Assembly (NCBI RefSeq): GCF_014650815.1
Contig: NZ_BMVR01000016.1
Location: 1 to 64,000, forward strand
Length of the DNA stretch: 64,000 nt
Direction: 5' to 3'
Origin: Streptomyces flavofungini
GTDB lineage: Bacteria > Actinomycetota > Actinomycetes > Streptomycetales > Streptomycetaceae
Position numbers and translations under genes: made by a program
In this document: in pieces, positions 38,601 to 46,000 of the stretch
Numbering within the stretch: the first letter of the stretch is position 1
Layout of the letters: every line of letters begins with the position of its first letter
The notes under the pieces: generated by a model
Seen by the model: only the letters and a program-made list of their open reading frames with translations
The model's database searches: none
Told to the model about the DNA's origin: nothing

Positions 38601-40713
38601 CCGCCTTGGTGAACGTGTTCTTGAGCTGGTCGAGGCCCATGCCGACGCCGTTGTCGCGGCATTCGACGTAGTGGCCGCGCTCGTCCTCGCCCTCGACGAA
38701 GGTGATGCGGCCCGCCCAGGGCGCCGGGCGCGCGCCCTTGCTCCGCAGATAGCGGTGGCGCATCGCGCGGTGGCGGCAGGCGTCCATCGCGTTCTGGTAC
38801 AGCTCCCGCAGCGCCAGTTCCGGTTCGCCGTCGTAGATGCGCTCGCCCATGAGCAGGTCGCGGACCTCGGTCTGGGCGAGCTGGAAGCGCAGCAGCGGCA
38901 CGTCGTACGCCCTGCGGCCGCGTTCCTCGACCGGGCGGAGGCCCCGGTCGGTCACCCGGGCGGGCAGGCCCGAAAGGAGCGCCGCCCGGGGCGCGGGCAG
39001 CCTGCGGGCGGTGTCCCGCAGCGCGCCCGCGAGCTCGTCCGCCTGCTCCACGACGCCCGCGAACGCGGCGTGCAGCGCGGGGTGCGGGCAGGCCGCGTCC
39101 AGGTGGAGGTCGCCGTCGGCGGCGTGCCAGTCCGCGTCGCGCACGGCGTTGACGGCGTCCTGGGGGAGGAGGGCGTCGCGGACGGCCAGGTGCTCGGCGA
39201 GGACGTCGGGGAGGGTGCGGACGTCGAGGGCGAGCACGCAGGCCAGGTGCAGCACGCCCGCCAACTCGTCGGCGCGCAGGGCCTGCCGGGCGCCGCCGGG
39301 CAGGGGGAAGGCCAGGTCGGGGCGGCCGCGGTCCTGGGGCGGCGGGCCGAGCGCGATGCCCGCGGTGAGGGCGGCCAGCGCGGCGGAGAGCTCGCGGGCG
39401 CGCGGACCGGGGCACAGCGCCTCCGCGAGCGCCGTCGACTCCGCTTCCGGCACCGGCTGCTCGTCCGTCACGAACCGCTCCGCGATCCACCGGTGCACGA
39501 GCCACAGGGCGACCCCGCGCGCCTCGTCGGGGCGGGCGGCCCGCCAGCAGTCCGAGAGCTTCTTCTTGATGTGCGGGTGGTGCTCGGCGACCTGTTCGTA
39601 GTGGCGGCGCCACGCGTCGCCGTCCTCCTGGCGCCAGGCGGTGTACGCCGAGATGTCGTGGGCGTGGCTCAGCCGCCGCGCCCACGCGGCCTCGTGCAGC
39701 AGCGGCGCGGCGACGAGCGCGGCGGCCTCAAGGGCCGACAGGGTCTGCGTCTTGGGTATGAGACGGGGCAATTGGTCGCGTACGACGCGGACCAGGAAGT
39801 CGTCGTCGGCCCACGGGTCGGGCATCCGCTCCTGGGCCAGGTGCACGACCTGCGCGCACGTCTCGACCAGGTCCCCCAGGCAGTCCCGCAACCGGGGCAC
39901 GCTCCCCGCGTCGTCCTCGGCGACCCGCTCCCACAGCGCGGTGTCGGCGACGGCCTCCCGCCAGGCCTCCAAGAGCCGACGGCCCTCGCAGACGACCGCC
40001 GACCGGGCCTCGGCGTCGAGCTCCGCGCCGCAGTGCAGCCGGGGCTCCTGCGCGGCGGCGCCGTGCACGCGGGCGGCGCGCAGGGTGTGCCGCCGCGCCG
40101 TCTCGAAGACCTCCTGCACGGTCCGGGCCCGCGTCAACGGCCGGAACGCCTCGGCGAGTCCGAGCGTGAAGAAGCTGCCCTCCGCCGAATACCCCGACCG
40201 CTGCCCGGCCGCGCACGCCGTCACCAGCGCGAACCGCCCCGACGGCTGCCCCTTGAGGACGCTGCTGCCGAACACCCCGTCGGCCGACTCGCCCCGGCAG
40301 GCGTCGATCAGCCACAGCACGGTGCCCGCCCGGCAGTGGGTGAGGTACGGGCTGATGTCGGCGGGCACCAGCGTGTCCAGGTACGGCTGGGTCCACTCGG
40401 CGTCGGGGCCGTGCGGGGCGCGCGCGTCGGCCGGGACCAGGTGGTCGGTGCCGTCGACGCGGATGCCGTGGCCGGTGAAGTGGATCAGGAGGGTGCCGTC
40501 CGCAGGGACGCTCCGTGCCACCTCGTCGACGGTCGTGATGATCTCGGCGCGGGTCGCCCCCGGCACCGTCCGCACGTCGTACCCGGCGGCCTTCAGCGAG
40601 GCGCCGAGCGCCCGCAGGTCGGCGGTGACCGGCGCGTCGAGCGAGTCGAACCGGTGCGCGGCGTCCGGCGTGTCACCGACGCCGATGAGCAGTGCGGTAC
40701 GTGGTGGTGCCAT
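35602..40713 (-). CDS. Giant caspase-HSP90-type ATPase protein (paralog A)
   Basis: A 1703-aa, apparently cytoplasmic protein. Residues 1-~230 form a caspase-like (C14) protease with catalytic dyad H82 (IHFTGHG) and C139 (LIDACRG). A helical linker (~230-590) follows. Residues ~600-930 match the N-terminal and middle domains of HSP90: E637 and N641 in LRELYQNAMDA, D687 in CRDNGVGM, the NSRFGIGVFSYFMLAEEM lid region, GTRVRLYL, and R908 in LSLNRKKLQSY, equivalent to the HSP90 catalytic-loop Arg. The last ~750 residues are Trp- and Leu-rich helical modules (RLAPLRELGALVPEL, RTWERIAPYLPL) of winged-helix or repeat type. It is paralogous to the 43037-48034 gene over its whole length. ATP-gated protease activation in a death or defence response is inferred. 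Confidence 0.85.
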   Translation of the reverse strand: MAPPRTALLIGVGDTPDAAHRFDSLDAPVTADLRALGASLKAAGYDVRTVPGATRAEIITTVDEVARSVPADGTLLIHFTGHGIRVDGTDHLVPADARAPHGPDAEWTQPYLDTLVPADISPYLTHCRAGTVLWLIDACRGESADGVFGSSVLKGQPSGRFALVTACAAGQRSGYSAEGSFFTLGLAEAFRPLTRARTVQEVFETARRHTLRAARVHGAAAQEPRLHCGAELDAEARSAVVCEGRRLLEAWREAVADTALWERVAEDDAGSVPRLRDCLGDLVETCAQVVHLAQERMPDPWADDDFLVRVVRDQLPRLIPKTQTLSALEAAALVAAPLLHEAAWARRLSHAHDISAYTAWRQEDGDAWRRHYEQVAEHHPHIKKKLSDCWRAARPDEARGVALWLVHRWIAERFVTDEQPVPEAESTALAEALCPGPRARELSAALAALTAGIALGPPPQDRGRPDLAFPLPGGARQALRADELAGVLHLACVLALDVRTLPDVLAEHLAVRDALLPQDAVNAVRDADWHAADGDLHLDAACPHPALHAAFAGVVEQADELAGALRDTARRLPAPRAALLSGLPARVTDRGLRPVEERGRRAYDVPLLRFQLAQTEVRDLLMGERIYDGEPELALRELYQNAMDACRHRAMRHRYLRSKGARPAPWAGRITFVEGEDERGHYVECRDNGVGMGLDQLKNTFTKAGRRFEQSRAFRQEQATWHRHDPALRLYPNSRFGIGVFSYFMLAEEMTVVTRPVGTDGIPARSALRVDIPGSANLFRVQEHDAACAEDGDGLLEGGTRVRLYLRDSAAVSAISAVETLDRLVMVSEFAVQVRDAAGRGREWEPGVLRHAPTDDGRPRYVEAVPGVLWWVAGPGAILCDGIGTDKKPFGYVLNLTGPQAGTLSLNRKKLQSYDAGWEAQQWARGAAALADWAGLGMPWLWRLERDNLAAARAVWERWRGQGVRVRDTKPWGTSLDLDSTGWFHLDEFIENPKSSGARTRDWTDSTCPWRAAALGRVPQSREAPPLSTAGHPVPEPGWADITQGVPRGWDRDLVDRKPLDWRVAVALANGMDTTVRDVVRTARALRVVNPLLKPPRILQDAAGDGLDWTPEWRDVRIVQGLLPHRYWDTTAWDENDYEHAPDDLGGLVRASHTLGEPLGRLAERCVRFRPFLTSAPPTAPDHHTDHVCDWSDLALLYRKDTRGWRRVQWPWDVVAVAGTVAIAGAQGLTPEEARQRLARFAWLGWSAPDAESVRRWTDVPWEISGVLQNYCAPGPDDRLTLPWAATFALAAEWEISLRKAEKELARWADHLGIAYRRRHKEKSAAGRMIPVPETATVLGAAHAEGLSLEAGLTLRDLALARPGEVSWDDLAVVVEDLREAGADVPAAGGLLRAWEELPVPSQYAFSGTDPSFVGADYPVLPTADILFASCVNLKSPLSTMWKTARREAKRVGLTVPELPVALAGFRPEHGEGAALLDWGEEYDEWFDSPRWTALTAERLVTYAQGRRIGARSAYERLAPLRELGALVPELTTTEIANLPTAVPDAWDTVALGADHRVSAPGTPLVPLDLLSLAGRLGEPVIRTWERIAPYLPLEAAPPALDPAAIPAELPRWQDLIVLSVHADGALPALGGRVTPEEIRFAADAVGESADWVEDRLGRYAALFGLELAGEPHGAELPEEPYDPDLTEEPPEEPSRKAPDARN

Positions 40714-40879
40714 GCCCTCTCCCCAAGTGCGAGGCCCAATCGTCGCATTTCCGGGCGGGGTCGACGGGCGGAACGGGCGGGGTCGTCGGGCCGCTCTGGT
40801 CGGGGGCTCCGGGGCGGCGGGCCGGTCGGGGCACCGGGCCCGGGCAGGCCCGCCGGGATACGTCAGACCGGTCGCACCC

Positions 40880-41872
40880 TCACCCCACCCGCTCCGCCCG
40901 CCGCGCCCGGTGCGCCATCCACGCCGCCACCACCGCCCCCGACACGTTGTGCCACACGGAGAACACGGCGGCGGGCAGCGCGGCCAGCGGGCTGAAGTGG
41001 GCGGTGGCGAGGGACGCGGCGAGCCCGGAGTTCTGCATGCCGACCTCGAACGCCATCGCCCGGGACGCGGGCGGGCCGAGCCGGGCCAGCTTCCCCGCGC
41101 CGTAGCCGAGGGCGAGCCCGAGCCCGTTGTGCAGGACGACCGCGACGAGCACGAGCGCCGCCGCCGACTTGATGGCCGCCGCGCTGCCGGCGACGACCAC
41201 GGCCACGATGACGGCGATGGTCACGGCCGACAGCCACGGCAGCGCACCGAGCACGCGGTCGACGTACCGCCCGAGGAACAGCCGCACGGCGAGGCCGCCG
41301 AGCACCGGCAGGAGCACGGTCTTGAGGATGTCCGTCACCATCGAGCCCGCGTCCACGGGCAGGTACGCACCGGCGAGCAGCAGCGTGAGCGGCGGCGTGA
41401 CGAGCGGCGCGAGCACCGTGGACACGGTCGCGACGGACACCGAAAGGGCCACGTCGCCGCGCGCCAGATAGGTGACGACGTTGGAGGCGGTGCCGCTCGG
41501 CGCGCACCCGACGAGGATCACACCGGCGGCCAACTGCGGCGAGAGGTCGAGGGCGTGGGCGATCAGCCAGCCCAGGCCCGGCATGATCACGTAGTGCGCG
41601 ACCAGGCCGAGCGCCACGGCCCACGGCCGGCGCGCGACGCCCTGGAAGTCCGTCGGCGTCATCGTCAGGCCCATGCAGAACATGACCACGCCGAGCAGGT
41701 ACGGCACGCTCTCCTTCCAGCCCCCGAAGGTGCCGGGCGTCGCGAGGCCCACGGCACCCGCGGCGAGGACGAGCACGGGGAAGACGGTGACGGCGCGGCG
41801 GGCGGCACGGTCGGCGGCGCTCACGGGCCCGGGGGCCGTCGTCGAGCCGGGACTTGTCGGTTCGGTCTGCAC
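40880..41872 (-). CDS. Bile acid:sodium symporter family (BASS) transporter
   Basis: A 330-aa membrane protein with about nine to ten helices. It shows the SBF/BASS pattern: GVVMFCMGLTMTPTDFQ, ILVGCAPSGTASNVVTYLARGD (split), LAPLVTPPLTLLLAG and EVGMQNSGLAASLA, the last containing the conserved Glu and Asn of the family. The substrate may be a small organic anion such as pantoate or pyruvate, not bile acid. GTG 41872 is my choice; a TTG at 41908 is possible. It lies between the two giant paralogs but may have nothing to do with them. Confidence 0.85.
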   Translation of the reverse strand: MQTEPTSPGSTTAPGPVSAADRAARRAVTVFPVLVLAAGAVGLATPGTFGGWKESVPYLLGVVMFCMGLTMTPTDFQGVARRPWAVALGLVAHYVIMPGLGWLIAHALDLSPQLAAGVILVGCAPSGTASNVVTYLARGDVALSVSVATVSTVLAPLVTPPLTLLLAGAYLPVDAGSMVTDILKTVLLPVLGGLAVRLFLGRYVDRVLGALPWLSAVTIAVIVAVVVAGSAAAIKSAAALVLVAVVLHNGLGLALGYGAGKLARLGPPASRAMAFEVGMQNSGLAASLATAHFSPLAALPAAVFSVWHNVSGAVVAAWMAHRARRAERVG

Positions 41873-41970
41873 CCGGCGATGCAACGTGCCGGTACGGCGG
41901 GGACGCAACCTCGTCTCGATATGTGGTCGCTACATGTGTTGTGGGGTGCACGGGGGGCGGGGCGCCGTCC

Positions 41971-42660
41971 TCACTTGGCGGCGTCGCAACTCCCCACGGG
42001 CGTCACGGAGATGACGGTACGAGCGGGCAGCGTGACCCGCTTCTCCTTCGCCCCGCCGCCCTTCGCACCGCCCGTCGCCCCGGCGCCACCGCCGCCGTCC
42101 TCGGCACCCTCCTCCGTGCCGCCCCCGGCGTCCTCGGTCCGCAACGCCACCCCGTCCCGCCCCGACCCCAGGAACTCTCCGCACCGCTCCCCGGACGTCG
42201 TGCTCACCCGCACCAGATGGTCCTTCGGTGACTCCGTCGTGACCCAGGCCACCGCGATGGCCCCCGCGGCGCACGCGACACCGAGCACGCAGCACACCGA
42301 CGCGTACCGCAGCGACCTGACGACCCGCCGGACCTCGTCCTCCGTCCAGCGCCGCAGCGCCTGACCGGCGAGCAGGGTGCGCTCGCCGAGCCGCCCGTGC
42401 GCCGCCCGCACGGCGAGCACCGACCCGGCCACGAGCAGCAGGAACGCGGCGGCGACCAGGCCGGACGCCACCTGCTGGTAGATGTCCGGCAGGCCGTTCA
42501 GGTCGTCGCGGCCCTTGAGGACGACCAGCACGGCGAGCAGCGCCGCCAGACCGGTCAGACCCGTGCGCCAGCCCTCCGCCCGCCGTCGCAACTCGTCGAG
42601 CTGCGTGAACTCCAGCTCGCGCGCCAGCTCCGCCCAGCGGCGGTCGGCCTGGGCCGTCAC
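41971..42660 (-). CDS. Three-helix membrane protein coupled to the caspase-HSP90 operon
   Basis: A 229-aa protein starting at GTG 42660, which overlaps the stop of the preceding gene (GTGA). An N-terminal amphipathic coiled-coil stretch (about 7-30) is followed by membrane helices at about 32-49, 65-84 and 118-140, with a ~33-residue cytoplasmic or outer loop between helices 2 and 3. The last 90 residues contain a Gly/Ala-rich linker (179-204) and two Cys (C160, C224). No family recognised. Position as the third gene of an overlapping operon suggests it places the giant protein's signal or effect at the membrane; inferred. Confidence 0.75.
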   Translation of the reverse strand: MTAQADRRWAELARELEFTQLDELRRRAEGWRTGLTGLAALLAVLVVLKGRDDLNGLPDIYQQVASGLVAAAFLLLVAGSVLAVRAAHGRLGERTLLAGQALRRWTEDEVRRVVRSLRYASVCCVLGVACAAGAIAVAWVTTESPKDHLVRVSTTSGERCGEFLGSGRDGVALRTEDAGGGTEEGAEDGGGGAGATGGAKGGGAKEKRVTLPARTVISVTPVGSCDAAK

Positions 42661-43040
42661 GGCGTACCGCTCGGGGTGCCACCCGGCGTACCGCTGGGGG
42701 CGGCGGTCACCAGGGACCGTACGTGCCAACTGGCCCCGCATCCGACGAACACCGCGTTCTGCGGCAGGTGCGGATGCGGGTGCCCGCACTCGCAGAAGTG
42801 GCGTTCCTGGGCGAGCAGCGCGGCGTCCGCGGCCAGCGGCCCCTTCGTCCCGACGCCCGTCCCGGGCACGCCGTGCCGGTACGTCGTCCTCGTATCGCCG
42901 TGACAGCGCGGGCAGTACCCCCGCACCAGGGTGTGACCGTCGGGCGCGGGGCCGACGGTGAACCGGTCGCCCACCTCGCCGAGGTCCGTGTCCGCGTACG
43001 TGGTGTCGAACTGGTGGGAGGGGCGCGGGGGCTGGGTCAT
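42657..43040 (-). CDS. Zinc-ribbon-like protein coupled to the caspase-HSP90 gene
   Basis: A 127-aa protein. It has C43 and C46 (GYCPRCHGD), C83 and C85 with H87 (HFCECGHPHPH) and C101 (GCGASW), arranged like a zinc ribbon with a long insert. The N-terminal 40 residues are polar, and the C-terminus is a Pro/Gly/Thr repeat (SGTPGGTPSGTP). Its ATG overlaps the stop of the 43037-48034 gene (ATGA) and its stop overlaps the next start (GTGA). No family recognised. An adaptor or sensor subunit is an inference from coupling. Confidence 0.75.
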   Translation of the reverse strand: MTQPPRPSHQFDTTYADTDLGEVGDRFTVGPAPDGHTLVRGYCPRCHGDTRTTYRHGVPGTGVGTKGPLAADAALLAQERHFCECGHPHPHLPQNAVFVGCGASWHVRSLVTAAPSGTPGGTPSGTP

Positions 43041-46000
43041 GAGGCGTCGTCCAGGTCGGGATCGAGGTCGAGTTCGAGGGCGAAGAGGGTGGCGTACAGG
43101 CGCAGGCGGTCGGTGACCCAGGCCTCGGACTCACCGGTGGCCTCGGCGGCCCGGGCGATGTGCCGGGTGGTCACCTTGCCGGTGAGGGCGGGGAGCCGGC
43201 CGTCGAGACCCACGGAGAGGATGGCCAGGTCCTGCCAGAGGGGGATGGTGTCCGGCGGCGGCGGGAGGGGCGGGAGGTCGGTGAGGAGGGGGAGGTAGGG
43301 GGCCACGCGCCGGAGCGAGCGGGGCACGGGCTCCCCCAGCCGGCCCGCGATGCTGACCAGGTCGAGGGGGCCGAACTCGGTGCCCGTCTTCGACAGCCAC
43401 TGCGCTCTCTCCAGGGCCACCCGGTCGCGCGCGGAGGAGGGGGTGGTCGGGAGCGCCGCCAGGTCGGCCTCGGTGAGTTCGGGCACCTGGGCGCCGAGGG
43501 GGCGCAGCGAGGCGAGCCGGGCGTAGGCCGCGGCGGGGGAGATCTCCAGCCGGTCGGCGTAGGTGGCCAGGGCGGCGGGTGTCAGCCGCTTCCACACGGC
43601 TGCCGAGAGCTGGTCTTCGGCGAAGGGCTGGTCGGTGAGGTCGACGACGGGCTGCTCGGCGAGGGCGTTGATGTCGTGGGAACTGGGCCGGTAGGAGGCG
43701 AGTTCCGCAGGCAGGGGCGGAACGGTCAGGCCGAACCGGTCGGCGCCCTGGCGGGCGAGCGCCCACATGTCGGCCAGCGTCTCGTGGAGGCGCTCCGCGG
43801 TGTAGAAGAGCCCGGAGGCAGTCAGTTCGTCGGCCGGGTCGTCCTCCGAGCCGTGGACGGCCTCCTTGCCCGAGAGCGCGAAGCGGCTGCGCAACGGCAG
43901 GGTGGACCACTCGGTGACCATGTCCACGTGGTCGGGGAGGCGGATCCCGGCGGCCCGCAGCTCGGCGACGGCCCGCGTGACGTCGACGCTGCCCGGCAGA
44001 CTCTTGGCGCCCTTTCCCAGCGCCTCGTACCCGATGCCGTGTTCGAGGCGGGCGCCGACGTTGTTCAGCCCGCTCGCCAGCGCGCCGGTGTCGGCACAGG
44101 GCACGATGCGGCCGTGGCCGTCCGTGTCCCGCCGTTCGTACGACAGGCCTGTCGCGGCGGCCACGCGGGCCAGGCGCTCCGCCGCGTCCGCGAGATCGGT
44201 CTCCCAGCGCGCGGCCATGACCACCGTCGCACCCCAGCGCAGCGTCCGGTCCCCGTCCCCGGACGTGAACTCGGCCAGGACCTGGCGGAGTTCGCTGTCG
44301 AGATCCGCCCAGGCCCCGACCACGTCGGCGTCGAGCGCCGTCCAGCCCAGCCAGGCGAAGTCGGACAGCACCGGCAGGATCTCCGCCGGTGTCCTGCCGG
44401 TGTTCCGCTGCACCTGGAGCACCTGCGCCGGTTCCGTCACCGGCACCAGCTTCTCCTCGTACCCGATGGTGGACTGGAGGAAGAGCATCTCGACGTCCTC
44501 CTCCGTGCACACGTAGTGCTGGTGGTGCGGGGGGACGGGCGGCAGCGACTCGCCGTGCAGCGGCGCCCAGCTCGCGTAGCGGGCGGCGACGTCGGCGAGC
44601 GGTTCGGTGAACTTCTGGGAGGCCAGGACCAGGCTGCCGCGGCCGCGGTTGACCCGGCTGTCGCCGTGCACCGGGGTGAACTGGCCGGCACCCGTCAGAA
44701 CCTGGGCCAGGTTCCTGTCCCTGACGTCGGGCACCCGGTCGAGGTCGCCCTCCTGCACGGGCGGGGGAGCCTCAGTGGGGTGCGCGATCCGCAGCCGCCG
44801 CTTGCGCCGCAGGGCGTCGGTCACCGGCACGCCTTGCCGGGAGGCCTGTTCGACGACGAACCACCAGCTTCTGTTGTTGCCGTGCAGCACCGCGTCCCCA
44901 GGTTCGGGCACGGGATGGCCCGCGAGGCTCCTGGGGGACGACGCCGAGTGGCGGTTGTCCGCGAGGCACAGCGCGGCGGCCCGCCAGGGGGCGAGATTGC
45001 CCGCGTCGGGGCCGTACCTGCTGCGGGTCACGACGCTCTGGTCCGGGGGGAACCACCCCTCCGAGTCGAGCCAGTGCCGCCCGTCCCCCTCCCGCAGCGC
45101 GGTGACCCCCTTGCCCCGCCACTCCTCCCACAGCACCCGCGCCACCGGCAGGTTCCGCCGCTCCAGCTCCCACAGCCACTCCATCGAGAGCCCCGGCCAC
45201 TCGGCCAGCGGCATGGCTCCCTCGCGCCAGTTGAGCTCCGCCCAGGCCCGGTCGTAGGACTGCAGCTCCTTGCGGCTGACGCTGAGCTGGCCCGCGTGCA
45301 GCCCCGTCAGATTGAGTACGTAGCCGTAGGGCAGCACGTCCGTGGCGATGCCGTCGCACAGCACACCGCCCTGCTCGCCCACCCACCACAGCACTCCGGG
45401 CACGGCCGCCACCGGTTCGAGCAGGTCGTGCGCGACCCCCACCTGCAGCACCCCCGGCTGCCACTCGTGCGCCGCCCCCGCCAGATCCCGCACCTCGAGC
45501 TCGAACTCGCTCACCCGCACCAGCGGCCGGAGCGTGCCCACGCAGGACAGGCCGTCGGCCGTGCCGTCCGCCCGCAGGTAGAGCCGGACGCGCGTGCCGC
45601 CCTCCGCGAGGCCGTCGCCCGCGCCCTCGTGCCGCTGGATGCGGAACAGGCTGCCGCTGCTCGGGATCTCGACGCTCAGGGCGTGCGCGGCCGGGATGCC
45701 GTCCGGGCTGACCTGGCGCGTCACGATCGTCATCTCGTCGGCGAGCATGAAGTAGCTGAACACGCCGATGCCGAACCGGCTGTTGGGGAACAGGCGCAGC
45801 TTCTGGTCGTGCCGCAGCCAGCGCGACTGCTCGCGCCGGAACGCCTTGGACTGCTCGAACCGGCTGCCCGCCCGCGTGAAGGTGTACTTGAGCTGTTCGG
45901 CGCTCATGCCGACGCCGTTGTCGCGGCACTCCACGTACCGGCCGCGCGCGTCCTCGCCCATGGTGATCGAGATCCGGCCGCGCCAGGGCGCGGGCTGCGG

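Noticed and set aside
35695..40995. A 1766-codon open frame on the plus strand, antisense to paralog A
   Set aside because: Its product is low-complexity Arg/Gly/Val-rich with no domains, while the minus strand shows caspase and HSP90 motifs. Long antisense frames are a normal by-product of extreme G/C third positions.
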